64,000 bases of DNA from assembly GCF_007991215.1 (NCBI RefSeq), contig NZ_BJXX01000052.1, positions 1-64,000 on the forward strand. The letters are read 5' to 3'. A program made the position numbers and the translations under genes. The stretch is from Aneurinibacillus danicus. Its GTDB lineage: Bacteria; Bacillota; Bacilli; Aneurinibacillales; Aneurinibacillaceae. Shown piece after piece: positions 1 through 7,994 of the stretch (positions are counted from its first letter, which is position 1; each line of letters starts with the position of its first letter). The notes under the pieces are model-generated. The model made no database searches. It was not told where the DNA came from and saw nothing but the letters and a program-made list of their open reading frames with translations.

Positions 1-28
1 TTTCCTCACAATTTTCACAGAAAAAAAC
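1..28 (-). repeat. Family A repeat, end fragment (A0)
   Basis: The first bases match the terminal part of the family A intergenic repeat seen in fuller form at 5688-5824 and 30944-31136 (motif TTTTCACAGAAAAAA). Read on the minus strand, the motif CTGTGAAAATTGTGAGG directly follows the T-tract of the mtrB terminator. The element is cut by the window edge, so its full extent is unknown. Confidence 0.7.
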
Positions 29-53
29 AAGCAGATGCCTGCTTGTTTTTTTC
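24..53 (-). terminator. mtrB intrinsic terminator
   Basis: The hairpin AACAAGCAG/CTGCTTGTT with a short ATGC loop is flanked by A-runs and T-runs. On the minus strand it lies directly after the mtrB stop and ends in a T7 tract. Confidence 0.8.
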
Positions 54-280
54 TACTTGTCCACCAGCGTGTCAATCGTACCGTTGCTCGTCTGAATAAC
101 AGCCTTGCCGCGAACTTTAATCGCGGATGTATGCTCGGTGAACTGGGCGATCATAATCTCGCCCTTATCGAGTTTTTCAGAATGATGGAACCTTGTGGAT
201 TCACCGCGCGTCAATCCGATGACATTAACGCCATTCTCCAGTGCTTTGATGACAATAAATTCAGTCGACGTTCCGTTCAT
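53..280 (-). CDS. mtrB: Tryptophan RNA-binding attenuator protein TRAP (MtrB)
   Basis: This 75-residue protein is TRAP, which forms an 11-mer ring, binds tryptophan and wraps (G/U)AG-repeat RNA to attenuate trp genes. It matches the B. subtilis protein almost throughout, including [20 protein letters not shown] and [15 protein letters not shown] with the RNA-contacting Lys/Arg residues. The start is preceded by AGAGGGGGAGCG. It lies downstream of folE on the same strand, as in the B. subtilis mtrAB pair, with a gap of about 270 bp. Identification is very secure; regulation of targets here is inferred from the family. Confidence 0.97.
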   Translation of the reverse strand: MNGTSTEFIVIKALENGVNVIGLTRGESTRFHHSEKLDKGEIMIAQFTEHTSAIKVRGKAVIQTSNGTIDTLVDK

Positions 281-547
281 AAACGCTCCCCCTCTTTACT
301 CTTCCCTAAGATGGCTACGGTTTTAACTATCGCGCAAAAAGGAAGCGCTGTCAACGTTTATCTATATAACCAAAAACTAATATACACGAGAGCAATGAGG
401 AGTCCGATTGGCAAAAGCCACAACCAATACATTGTTTTCATCTTATTCACAGCGCATTCACCTCTGTTTTAACATGTGCGAAAGCGCTAGATTTTAAACA
501 CGTGCGCCGCCCACAAATACATGTGATTGACTTATTTTGTTCACAGA

Positions 548-1111
548 TCACCCTTTGATTAAGCTGAATACTTCGGCACGTGAAGCAGGGTCCTGCGCAA
601 AGATGCCGCGCACGGCTGAGGTTACTGTCTTGGACCCGGGCTTTTTGACACCGCGCATGGTCATGCACAGATGCTCTGCCTCCACGACCACCACAACACC
701 ATGCGGTTCAAGCGTCTCCATAATCGAATCGGCAACTGTTGAGGTAATTCGCTCCTGCAATTGAGGGCGTTTCGCTACCGCTTCTACGGCTCGAGCCAAT
801 TTGGATAGTCCCGTCACACGTCCGCCACGGGGAATATAGCCTACATGCGCTACGCCATAGAACGGCACCAAGTGATGCTCGCACATTGAATAAAACGGAA
901 TATCCTTGACGAGTACAAGCTCTTCGTGTTCTTCGCTAAACACGACCGAGAAATACTCTTTAGGGTCCTGTGAAAGACCCGTGAACACCTCTTCATACAT
1001 ACGGGCCACACGCGCCGGCGTATCGAGCAGACCTTCACGGCTCGGATTTTCACCTATCGCTTCTAGAATCATGCGTACCGCTTCTTCAATTTTTTTATGA
1101 TTTACTTTCAT
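548..1111 (-). CDS. folE: GTP cyclohydrolase I
   Basis: FolE converts GTP to 7,8-dihydroneopterin triphosphate, the first step of folate synthesis. The 187-residue protein has the zinc/active-site motif [12 protein letters not shown], the substrate-binding stretch [13 protein letters not shown] and [14 protein letters not shown] near the C-terminus. The ATG at 1111 was chosen over an upstream in-frame codon because GGAGG lies 6-7 nt before it and homologues begin close to this point. It sits between hbs and mtrB on the same strand, as in B. subtilis (where it is called mtrA). Confidence 0.96.
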   Translation of the reverse strand: MKVNHKKIEEAVRMILEAIGENPSREGLLDTPARVARMYEEVFTGLSQDPKEYFSVVFSEEHEELVLVKDIPFYSMCEHHLVPFYGVAHVGYIPRGGRVTGLSKLARAVEAVAKRPQLQERITSTVADSIMETLEPHGVVVVVEAEHLCMTMRGVKKPGSKTVTSAVRGIFAQDPASRAEVFSLIKG

Positions 1112-1156
1112 AGCGAACCTCCGTAGCCCACAGGCAAAACTTTCGGACATAGATAG

Positions 1157-1184
1157 GAAAAAGAGCTGTACATTCGTACAGCTC
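1157..1184 (-). terminator. hbs terminator
   Basis: A perfect 9-bp hairpin GAGCTGTAC-ATTC-GTACAGCTC (1163-1184) is followed on the minus strand by TTTTTCC. It lies between hbs and folE, so folE may rely on read-through or its own promoter. Confidence 0.8.
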
Positions 1185-1237
1185 CGTTTGCTTTGCCATA
1201 AATGGATAAATCAAGTCCAATGACGGTATGTACGCCA

Positions 1238-1510
1238 CTATTGAATATCTTCCTTCAATGCTTTGCCCGGCTTGAAGGCAGGTACCTTGCTAGCAGCAAT
1301 TTCGATTTCCTGGCCGGTTTGCGGGTTGCGGCCTTTGCGAGCAGCACGCTCACGCACCTCAAAGTTACCAAATCCGATCAATTGTACTTTGTCCCCGTTT
1401 TTCAAAGCTTCCGTAATCGCATCGAATACCGCTTCCACTGCTCTTGTTGCATCTTTCTTCGTAAGTTCGGTCGCTTCGGATACTTTCGTGATTAATTCTG
1501 TCTTATTCAT
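1238..1510 (-). CDS. hbs: HU family DNA-binding protein (HBsu-type)
   Basis: This 90-residue histone-like protein bends and compacts the nucleoid. It opens [10 protein letters not shown] as HBsu does, and carries the DNA-arm signature [20 protein letters not shown] and NPQTGQEI. Two ATGs are close together. The second (1510) has AGGAGG 8 nt upstream, while the first is only 3 nt from it, so 1510 is preferred. The gene lies downstream of spoIVA, as in B. subtilis. Confidence 0.96.
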   Translation of the reverse strand: MNKTELITKVSEATELTKKDATRAVEAVFDAITEALKNGDKVQLIGFGNFEVRERAARKGRNPQTGQEIEIAASKVPAFKPGKALKEDIQ

Positions 1511-1692
1511 GTCATTCACCTCCTCCCAAAGGGAGTTTTCTTGTTATACGTTGTTAACCAATTATAGGATAATTATACACAACTTAAGTATTTTTAAAGG
1601 TGGACAAGCTAATATTAATATAGAAAACGCTGTAATTCAAGGGATTTCACCCAATCTTCTCCTATTGTGTCCCCAGGCTTCCCTAAAAGAGA

Positions 1693-1722
1693 AAAGGCTT
1701 CTGCCTAATAAGGAGAAGCCGG
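1693..1722 (-). terminator. spoIVA terminator
   Basis: The hairpin GGCTTCT ... AGAAGCC (1696-1720, 11-nt loop) is followed on the minus strand by CTTTTCTCTTTT. It lies just after the spoIVA stop codon and separates that gene from hbs. Confidence 0.65.
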
Positions 1723-1759
1723 TGTTCGTCTCGTTTACCTTATTCTTTTTCTGTCCCGT

Positions 1760-3238
1760 CTATAAGATAATCGCGATAAGTCCACCCGAACCCTCATTAA
1801 TGATACGTTCCAGTGTCTCCTGCAGCTTGTAACGCGCGTTATCCGGCATCATGGACAGCTTGGCGGAAATGCCTTCATTTACAATCGAATTGAGCGAGCG
1901 GCCGAAAATATCCGAGTTCCAGATGCTTAGCGGGTTCTCTTCAAAATCCTGCATTAGATACCGCACCAGCTCCTCACTTTGCTTCTCCGTACCGATAATC
2001 GGCGCAAATTCGGATTCCACATCGACCCGAATCATATGAATCGACGGTGCCGTCGCTTTCAGACGAACACCGAAGCGCGATCCATGGCGGATAATCTCCG
2101 GCTCGTCGAGCTTCATCTCTTCGAGTGAAGGAGGAGCGATACCGTACCCGGTCTGACGTACCATATTGAGTGCACTTGAAATCTTATCATACTCCTTCTT
2201 TGCGAGACTGAACTCCTGCATAAGCTGGAGCAGATGATCCTTGCCGCGGATTTCTACGCCAACAATCTCCATAAGAATGCGGTCGTACAGCTCGTCATGG
2301 GCGTACAAATCGATTTCTGCCACTCCCTGGCCCATATTCATATCGGCCAGCGCAGCACGGTCGATGAATTCATATTCGCCGAAATAGCCAACCACACGAT
2401 CCACGTCTCGCAGACGGCGGATGTCTTTCACCGTCTCCCGTACCGCTTCTTCGAAATTCTGGCGAAGCCAGTGGTCTTCGTGCAGTACCATCACCCAGGA
2501 TGGAAGGTTGACATTAACTTCATGGACCGGGAACTCGAACAACACTTCGCGAAGGACGGCGAGTCCTTCCCGTTCATCCATTAAATCGACGCTCATCACA
2601 AGGACCGGCACATCGTATTTTTCCTCAAGAGCAGCGCGCAGAGCTACAGTTTCAGGACGACCCGGGTACAGGGAATTTACAATGATAACAAACGGTTTGC
2701 CCACTTCCTTCAATTCATTTATGACGCGCTCCTCTGCTTCTTCGTAACCGACGCGCGGAATTTCAGCAATCGTACCGTCCGAGGTGACAACCACGCCAAG
2801 CGTTGAGTGTTCCTGGATAACTTTGCGCGTGCCCAGCTCAGCGGCTTCTTCGAATGGAACCGGCTCATCATACCATGGTGTCGTTACCATGCGCGGACCG
2901 TTCTCGTCTTCATATCCCCGGGCACCTTCCACCGTATACCCTACACAATCGACAAGACGCACATTGATATCAAGTCCGTCGGTCACATGAATGGCAACCG
3001 CGTTGTTCGGCACGAACTTCGGTTCGGTCGTCATAATCGTTTTTCCTGCCGCGCTCTGCGGTAGTTCGTCCACGGCACGGACCCGCTCCGCTTCATACGG
3101 AATGTTGGGAATAACGATGGATTCCATAAAGCGTTTAATGAATGTTGATTTTCCGGTGCGAACAGGGCCGACCACGCCGATATAGATGTCTCCCCCCGTG
3201 CGCTCCGCAATGTCTTTGAAAATATCTACACGTTCCAC
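1760..3238 (-). CDS. spoIVA: Stage IV sporulation protein A, spore coat ATPase
   Basis: SpoIVA polymerises by ATP hydrolysis on the forespore surface and is the base layer of the spore coat, anchored by SpoVM. The 492-residue length equals the B. subtilis protein. The Walker A motif is GVVGPVRTGKSTF near residue 23, followed by TTEPKFVPN and LVDCVGYTV; the C-terminus is GSGGLIAIIL. The start is a GTG (VERVDIFKDIAERTGG) with AGGAGG about 7 nt upstream; an open frame continues 52 codons further but has no matching conservation. A possible sigma-E promoter lies around 3405-3435 on the minus strand (weak match). Confidence 0.97.
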   Translation of the reverse strand: MERVDIFKDIAERTGGDIYIGVVGPVRTGKSTFIKRFMESIVIPNIPYEAERVRAVDELPQSAAGKTIMTTEPKFVPNNAVAIHVTDGLDINVRLVDCVGYTVEGARGYEDENGPRMVTTPWYDEPVPFEEAAELGTRKVIQEHSTLGVVVTSDGTIAEIPRVGYEEAEERVINELKEVGKPFVIIVNSLYPGRPETVALRAALEEKYDVPVLVMSVDLMDEREGLAVLREVLFEFPVHEVNVNLPSWVMVLHEDHWLRQNFEEAVRETVKDIRRLRDVDRVVGYFGEYEFIDRAALADMNMGQGVAEIDLYAHDELYDRILMEIVGVEIRGKDHLLQLMQEFSLAKKEYDKISSALNMVRQTGYGIAPPSLEEMKLDEPEIIRHGSRFGVRLKATAPSIHMIRVDVESEFAPIIGTEKQSEELVRYLMQDFEENPLSIWNSDIFGRSLNSIVNEGISAKLSMMPDNARYKLQETLERIINEGSGGLIAIIL

Positions 3239-3475
3239 CTGGATACCTCCTCGCGTTTCTTTCCCATCTACTTCTTGTACTATAAGGACACTACTCATCT
3301 TATGAGGGCGACGGAAAAAATAGACCTCGACTCGGCCTGAACGAGTACCACGAGAACGGTGCCGGGTCCCGCCATTATCGTCTGTGCACCCCACCCTGTC
3401 CTGCTTTGTACAAGATATGGTAAAGCGAGATAAGATATACCAGAATTATTTCAGGAAGAAAAGAAAAAGAAGTCA

Positions 3476-4198
3476 TCATTCGCTCGGAGCAAGTTTTGGT
3501 TCTCCGTTGATAAGACGGTATGGAAACGATTTCACCGGCGCAAGTGGAGAGACATCGGCCAGTACATAACGAATATCTCCGGCCTGCTTCGGTTTTTCCG
3601 GCGCATTCTTCAATGCTAGCGCCAAATCAACGGAATAATCTACGCCCACTTGACCGCGCTCGTTGATAATGTAGGACATTGGCTGCCCGCTGAAATGGCT
3701 GAGGATCGACTCCTCGCCCGTGTGCAGTTTATCAAAATCAATCAAGTAATATCCGTCCCCCACTTTCGGACCAAGCGGAAACTCTTTTTTGTCGGCAAAA
3801 TAACGGCTTACTTTCTCCTGCATGCTCTGAACGCCCTGGGATACGGTTAAATCGATCAAGCGAACTTCCGGCTTCGTCTCCGCATTCAGCAGGACGAACA
3901 TGTAGTTTCCACCCGCTTCAAACGCAGCCCCGGGAATATACGGAATGTATTTTGGCACAATTTTTGAGAAATCGACCGGATACCGTTCGAATTCCGGCGT
4001 ATCGGCGTCTTTCGTTACAATAGGCAGAACACCTGTTTCTTTCTGGTACTGATCTACTGCATCCTGTACCATCTTAATTTGCTGAACCGGCGGTGCCGCA
4101 TTCTGCAGCATCTGAGCGCGCGGATACGCGCATCCGGAAAGCGCCAGCAAACACAGGGCCATAAGCCCCGTCATCCGTAACTTCCACTTCCTTACCAT
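3476..4198 (-). CDS. YphF-like lipoprotein of the spoIVA region
   Basis: A 240-residue protein with a lipoprotein signal: basic MVRKWKLR, a hydrophobic stretch, then the lipobox LSGC at about residue 22. The rest is a soluble extracytoplasmic domain without recognised catalytic motifs. Position beside spoIVA matches B. subtilis yphF, a predicted lipoprotein of uncertain role; homology is inferred from position and size. The start at 4198 has GGAGAGAGG upstream and overlaps the ferredoxin stop by 7 nt, so the two are probably translationally coupled. Confidence 0.7.
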   Translation of the reverse strand: MVRKWKLRMTGLMALCLLALSGCAYPRAQMLQNAAPPVQQIKMVQDAVDQYQKETGVLPIVTKDADTPEFERYPVDFSKIVPKYIPYIPGAAFEAGGNYMFVLLNAETKPEVRLIDLTVSQGVQSMQEKVSRYFADKKEFPLGPKVGDGYYLIDFDKLHTGEESILSHFSGQPMSYIINERGQVGVDYSVDLALALKNAPEKPKQAGDIRYVLADVSPLAPVKSFPYRLINGEPKLAPSE

Positions 4199-4536
4199 TC
4201 GCCTCTCTCCTGCCGCTGTTTTTCCAACTGGGTGCGCACAACGGACGCAAGCCGGCTTTCCGCAAGCTCCACTTGCGCTTCTCCCTGCACTCTTGCCTGA
4301 CAGGCAAGCCGCATGCCGCATGCCAGATGCTCTTCGCCAATCATTCGCTTCTCTTTCTCCTGCGGAGGTGAAACAAAACTACCTGGAGTAACCCGCACTT
4401 TGCACATTGTGCAGGCCCCCTTGCCGCCGCAGCGCTGGGAGATGGCGATCCTTGCCCTGGATGCGGCTCGCAATATGGTTTCTCCGACACGGACCTGTAT
4501 ATGACGGTTCGCCGGCGCAAATGTAATTTTCACCAT
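4192..4536 (-). CDS. 2Fe-2S plant-type ferredoxin domain protein
   Basis: This 114-residue protein has a plant-type [2Fe-2S] site: C-GGKGA-C-TM-C (about residues 35-43) and a fourth Cys in LACQARV about 36 residues later. It should act as a one-electron carrier, but its partner is unknown. The ATG at 4536 follows a GGGGATG Shine-Dalgarno. Downstream it overlaps the lipoprotein start. This gene is not at this place in B. subtilis as far as I recall. Confidence 0.85.
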   Translation of the reverse strand: MVKITFAPANRHIQVRVGETILRAASRARIAISQRCGGKGACTMCKVRVTPGSFVSPPQEKEKRMIGEEHLACGMRLACQARVQGEAQVELAESRLASVVRTQLEKQRQERGEW

Positions 4537-4633
4537 GGTAACATCCCCTGCTTCTTTATTGTTTTGCGGATAACAAGCATCGTTTTGGCCTACACTAAGC
4601 TTGATTCCATGCATACAAGGAGGCTTGAACATC

Positions 4634-4849
4634 ATGCTAATGAGCCGCGAATGGATTAAGGTGGCGCTCGAAGGGACCTTCTTCTTCGGTATTGTGCTAT
4701 TTACACCCGTATTCCTTCTCGCCAACACTGAAAATACGGCCGATGTCGTACTGTGGGCGGGAATTGGAATTGGCGTGTTGTACATTGTGCTCCTCATGCT
4801 TCACAAATACATCAAAGCCCGCAATACGGGACCGGGAACTAGAAAGTAA
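4634..4849 (+). CDS. Small two-helix membrane protein, unknown
   Basis: A 71-residue protein beginning MLMSREWIKVALEG, with AAGGAGG upstream. Two hydrophobic helices are visible (about residues 10-30 and 38-58), with a short acidic loop (NTENTAD) and a basic C-terminus. It runs opposite to its neighbours and overlaps the end of the next minus-strand gene by 11 bp. I do not recognise the family. Confidence 0.65.
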   Translation: MLMSREWIKVALEGTFFFGIVLFTPVFLLANTENTADVVLWAGIGIGVLYIVLLMLHKYIKARNTGPGTRK

Positions 4850-5015
4850 TCAACACGGCCACCATAAGAAAAAACGCCACAATTAAGCTTGCATAGGCGA
4901 CGGTAGACAGTGCGAATCTGAGCAGCCGCCGCTGCAGTTTACGCGCGAATACAATCGTAACGCTGGCAACAATCATCAAGCCGATTGCACTCAGCGCATA
5001 GAACATTAAATGCAT
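4839..5015 (-). CDS. Small membrane protein, YphE/DUF2768-like
   Basis: A 58-residue protein with two transmembrane helices separated by a basic segment (FARKLQRRLLRF). Size, topology and position between gpsA and spoIVA resemble B. subtilis YphE (DUF2768), whose function is unknown; the match is by pattern, not alignment. ATG 5015 is favoured over the GTG two codons upstream because GAGGGAG is correctly spaced only for the ATG. Confidence 0.6.
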   Translation of the reverse strand: MHLMFYALSAIGLMIVASVTIVFARKLQRRLLRFALSTVAYASLIVAFFLMVAVLITF

Positions 5016-5092
5016 GAGCACTCCCTCTTTGTCTGTAAAAATGATCCTGTAAATCGGATACTCACATTATAGCACAAACCGGGGACAATCGA

Positions 5093-5120
5093 ACCTCTTA
5101 CAGGACGAACGCATACTATA
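5093..5120 (+). promoter_or_regulatory. Possible sporulation sigma promoter
   Basis: CATACTATA (5112-5120) matches the -10 pattern of sigma-G (CATACTA) and sigma-K (CATAnnnTA), with AC 17 nt upstream as sigma-K prefers. It lies 30 bp before the gene at 5152. Which sigma factor, if any, uses it cannot be decided by eye. Confidence 0.35.
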
Positions 5121-5151
5121 ATGTTGACTATAGGATAAAGGGGGCGCAATC

Positions 5152-5673
5152 ATGAACAGCCAGAAACGGCGAAGCCCGTATACGAAGAGATCCAGGCGCA
5201 CGGCAGCGAGCGGGAAAAAGCGCAAAAAGGCCGCGCCCGTCGTTGCAAAAAAAGAAGCTGCAACGGCCATCGTGCCGGTTAAAAATAAAACGGACCTTCG
5301 GGCAGCTTCTGCCTTTATGAAAAATCTACCGTCCATTTTGACTAAATCTCCGGAAGAGATGCGCACATCCATTAATACTGTCAGAGAATGGTCAACCCAA
5401 ATGCGCGGCACGATGGCCGAGATGGAGCAGACGCTCAGCACACTAACCAACCTTATTGGTATGTATGAGCGCTGGTCAAAGAGCAGTCAAAAGCGCGCGA
5501 TGCTCAGGGCAGCAGAGCAGGGCAGCGGAGATACGGGAGAGAGGTCAGCACTCTCGTTTATCAAATCATTAAATAACGTCGATTTCCGCCAGATTATTTC
5601 CCTGCTGAACTCTCCGCTTGTGCAGGCATTATTGGAAATGGATGAAATTGCAACATCATCAGAGGAGGCCTGA
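5152..5673 (+). CDS. Basic-tailed protein of unknown function, possibly sporulation-related
   Basis: A 173-residue protein not assigned to a family. The first 45 residues are very rich in Lys/Arg and small residues (QKRRSPYTKRSRRTAASGKK), which suggests nucleic-acid or surface binding. The middle part (about 55-100) is amphipathic and probably helical or coiled coil, with EMRTSINTVREWSTQMRG; the C-terminus is acidic. Start has AAAGGGGGCG upstream. A CATACTATA -10 lies just upstream, and neighbours are spoIVA and spoVIF, so a sporulation role is a reasonable guess only. Confidence 0.7.
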   Translation: MNSQKRRSPYTKRSRRTAASGKKRKKAAPVVAKKEAATAIVPVKNKTDLRAASAFMKNLPSILTKSPEEMRTSINTVREWSTQMRGTMAEMEQTLSTLTNLIGMYERWSKSSQKRAMLRAAEQGSGDTGERSALSFIKSLNNVDFRQIISLLNSPLVQALLEMDEIATSSEEA

Positions 5674-5696
5674 CCGTAGGGCCTCCTATTTTGCGG
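5662..5696 (+). terminator. Terminator after the basic-tailed protein gene
   Basis: GAGGCCTGACCGTAGGGCCTC forms a GC-rich hairpin overlapping the stop codon, followed by CTATTTTG. The T-run is short, but the family A repeat A1 begins at once after it. Confidence 0.6.
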
Positions 5697-5824
5697 TACG
5701 AAGGAAAAGAGAGAAGAGAACGAGGGAATGATTTCAATGTGGAAAAAGGCGAATGCCTTTTTCTCCCCTGGATCTTATTTCCTCTTCCCTCTCCTTCTTT
5801 CCTCACAATTTTCACAGAAAAAGA
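5688..5824 (+). repeat. Family A intergenic repeat, copy A1
   Basis: Purine-rich left arm (GAAGGAAAAGAGAGAAGAG), then GATTTCAAT and an apical hairpin AAAAAGGCGAATGCCTTTTT, then a pyrimidine-rich right arm that is roughly complementary to the left (CCTCTTCCCTCTCC), ending TTTTCACAGAAAAA. The right end abuts the hairpin at 5826-5849. Other copies are near 11211, 16955, 24009, 30944, 36186, 47838 and 63424. Confidence 0.85.
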
Positions 5825-5858
5825 AGGATAATGCCGGACAGCATTATCCCTCTTTTTT
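5821..5858. terminator. Bidirectional terminator for spoVIF and repeat A1
   Basis: GGATAATGC (5826-5834) pairs with GCATTATCC (5841-5849) around a 6-nt loop. T-runs lie outside on both strands, so it can end transcripts from either side; spoVIF converges on it from the right. Confidence 0.8.
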
Positions 5859-5969
5859 CCTTCTGTATCCTCGCGTCGTTTTCGAGAGCCCTTATTTTCG
5901 CGAATCATGCTATACTGTATGCTAATTTCAGCAAGCCTGTAACAGCGCGCCTCGCCTATTTCTCCAAGA

Positions 5970-6245
5970 TTACAGTTTATTTTTCAGCAAGTTTGTCAAC
6001 GTCTTCATATCTCCGCCCTGTACGTTATGTGTACGAATATACTTAATGATTTTTTCTTCCTTTTCCTTTGTTAAAGATACATTGGCGATCACGGCCAGCT
6101 GGCGAATCAGTTGAAGCAGCTTTTGATCATCATCCAGATCGCTTTTTTTCACGCCACCAGCCAGCTTTTCCAGCTTTGACGTGTCCACGTTTCTGCCCTG
6201 TAATTTATCAAGAAATTTTTTCGGGATGTTTACCATACCCTCCAT
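5970..6245 (-). CDS. spoVIF: Stage VI sporulation protein F
   Basis: About 91 residues, soluble, and rich in Lys/Leu. The C-terminal half (SLTKEKEEKIIKYIRTHNV, then DMKTLTNLLK) fits the SpoVIF/YjcC family, needed for late spore coat assembly through GerE stability in B. subtilis. In several Bacillales this family sits next to gpsA, as here. Two starts compete: ATG 6245 (close to AAGGAGG) and ATG 6236 (MVNIPKKF); spacing is imperfect for both. Confidence 0.7.
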   Translation of the reverse strand: MEGMVNIPKKFLDKLQGRNVDTSKLEKLAGGVKKSDLDDDQKLLQLIRQLAVIANVSLTKEKEEKIIKYIRTHNVQGGDMKTLTNLLKNKL

Positions 6246-6329
6246 CTCCCTCCTTTCATGATACAACAACAGTGTATGAGGAAGGGGAGGAAAAAGTGCG
6301 GCCTTCTGGCGTCATCGCCCATTTGTCCA

Positions 6330-7364
6330 TCAATGATTATCAAAGTATTGAAGCGCCAACTCTTCTGTTTCGTGCCGGCGAACCCGTCCCATCAAATCGC
6401 TGACAGCGTCACGCGGTGCCTTTTGTCGGAATAGAAGCGCATGCAATTCCCGTGTAATCGGCATTTCTACACCAAGCTCACACGCTAACTGGTGGGCGGC
6501 TTTTGTCGTTTTAATCCCTTCTACGACCATGCCCATGCGCGCAACAATTTCGTCCGGTGCAAGCCCCTGAGCCAGCATCCTGCCCGCACGCCAATTGCGG
6601 CTGTGCTGACTGGTAGCCGTTACTACCAGGTCGCCCACCCCCGCAAGGCCGGTAAACGTCAGAGGATTGGCGCCAAGTTTAATCCCCAGGCGGCTGATTT
6701 CAGCCAGGCCACGCGTAAGCAGCGCAGCTTTTGCATTGTCTCCGAATTCAAGTCCATCGCTCACCCCGGCGCCCAGCGCGATAATATTTTTCAGCGCGCC
6801 GCCAATCTCTACACCGATGACGTCCGGATTGGTGTAGACCCGGAAACGGCTTGTAATGAACGCATCCTGTACTTCCTCAGCCACGCTCATTTTCTCGGCC
6901 GCAACTACAACAGTGGTCGGCGCTTTCATGCCGACTTCTTCGGCATGACTCGGCCCTGACAATACGGCAATCTGTTCATGAAACGAAGCAGAAACCTCTT
7001 CTTTGATCACTTCGCTCATCCGTTTAAGCGAATCGATTTCGAGTCCCTTTGCGGCATGCACAAGGATCGTATCTTTATGTAGATGCGGAGCAAGCGTACG
7101 GACAGTGTCCCTCATGGCATGGGAGGGAACAACGAGAACCACAAGCTCCTTGTCTCGTACTGCCCTCTCGAGCGATGTGTCCCCTTTGATACGTTCGGAA
7201 AGCGTAATACCGGGAAGGTACCGCTTATTCTCCCGTGTTTCGTTTATTTCCCGCGCAAGCTCTTCCCGTCTCGCCCAGAGTGAGACGTTTTCATGATTTT
7301 CCGCAAGCACTGTTGCCAGCGCAGTTCCCCAGCTCCCGGCTCCGATTACCGCAACGTTTCGCAT
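6330..7364 (-). CDS. gpsA: NAD(P)H-dependent glycerol-3-phosphate dehydrogenase
   Basis: GpsA reduces dihydroxyacetone phosphate to sn-glycerol 3-phosphate for phospholipid synthesis. The 344-residue protein has the Rossmann motif VIGAGSWGTALA at the N-terminus, the conserved SGPSHAEEV, the catalytic Lys region GGALKNIIALGAG and the LTFTGLAGVGDL segment. ATG 7364 has GGAGG 9 nt upstream. The gene follows plsY with a 14-bp gap, placing synthesis of G3P and its acylation in one unit. Confidence 0.97.
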   Translation of the reverse strand: MRNVAVIGAGSWGTALATVLAENHENVSLWARREELAREINETRENKRYLPGITLSERIKGDTSLERAVRDKELVVLVVPSHAMRDTVRTLAPHLHKDTILVHAAKGLEIDSLKRMSEVIKEEVSASFHEQIAVLSGPSHAEEVGMKAPTTVVVAAEKMSVAEEVQDAFITSRFRVYTNPDVIGVEIGGALKNIIALGAGVSDGLEFGDNAKAALLTRGLAEISRLGIKLGANPLTFTGLAGVGDLVVTATSQHSRNWRAGRMLAQGLAPDEIVARMGMVVEGIKTTKAAHQLACELGVEMPITRELHALLFRQKAPRDAVSDLMGRVRRHETEELALQYFDNH

Positions 7365-7378
7365 TCTATCCATCCTCC

Positions 7379-7972
7379 CTACCGTTTCGACTGTCCAAGC
7401 TTCCGCTCCGTGCCCTGAAGCAGCCGTTTAATGTTTTCCGCATGGCGTATATAGCCAAGCGCCGCTATTATAAGCGTGCCTATAATATAGGCCAAAGAAG
7501 CCCCGGTAATAATGAGAATGACGGGAATCAACGTAAAAAAAACAAGCGAGCCAAGCGACACGTAGCGTGTTACTGCAATGACCGCAACGGTTACGACCAC
7601 TGCAATCAGCGCCGGTACCGGTGTCAATGCCAGCAGCGTACCGATGGTAGTGGCAACCCCTTTACCGCCTCGAAATCCGAAAAATACCGGCCAATTATGC
7701 CCAAGAATTGCGGCAATACCGGAGAGTACGATCACCCAGTCGTTCCCTCCTGTTAACCAATGGGCTACCCCGACAGCGATAGCGCCTTTGGCCGCATCCA
7801 GAAGCAGCACCGCAATTCCCGGCCCTTTGCCAAGTACGCGCAGCGTGTTGGTCGCACCCGCATTGCCGCTTCCATGCTGCCGGATATCAATCTTTGCGAT
7901 TTTTTTCGCGACAAGAATGCTGAAGCTAATCGACCCCAGCAAGTAAGACAGGATGATAACAACCGCTCCCAT
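7379..7972 (-). CDS. plsY: Acyl-phosphate:glycerol-3-phosphate acyltransferase PlsY
   Basis: PlsY uses acyl phosphate to make 1-acyl-G3P at the membrane. The 197-residue protein is a multispanning membrane protein with the three family motifs: GSGNAGATNT near residue 35, GHNWPVFFGFRGGKGVAT near residue 90, and the C-terminal LGYIRHAENIKRLLQGTE. GGGAG lies 7 nt before the ATG. It is flanked by der and gpsA. Confidence 0.97.
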   Translation of the reverse strand: MGAVVIILSYLLGSISFSILVAKKIAKIDIRQHGSGNAGATNTLRVLGKGPGIAVLLLDAAKGAIAVGVAHWLTGGNDWVIVLSGIAAILGHNWPVFFGFRGGKGVATTIGTLLALTPVPALIAVVVTVAVIAVTRYVSLGSLVFFTLIPVILIITGASLAYIIGTLIIAALGYIRHAENIKRLLQGTERKLGQSKR

Positions 7973-7994
7973 CCGGTCTCTCCCCTCTCCTTAT

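Noticed and set aside
35-472. Plus-strand open frame of 145 codons over mtrB
   Set aside because: Antisense to the near-identical TRAP gene and without Shine-Dalgarno; composition is that of a shadow.
4192-4797. Upstream extension of the 2Fe-2S ferredoxin by 87 codons
   Set aside because: The extension would be antisense to the small membrane-protein gene at 4634 and lacks a ribosome site; ATG 4536 has one.
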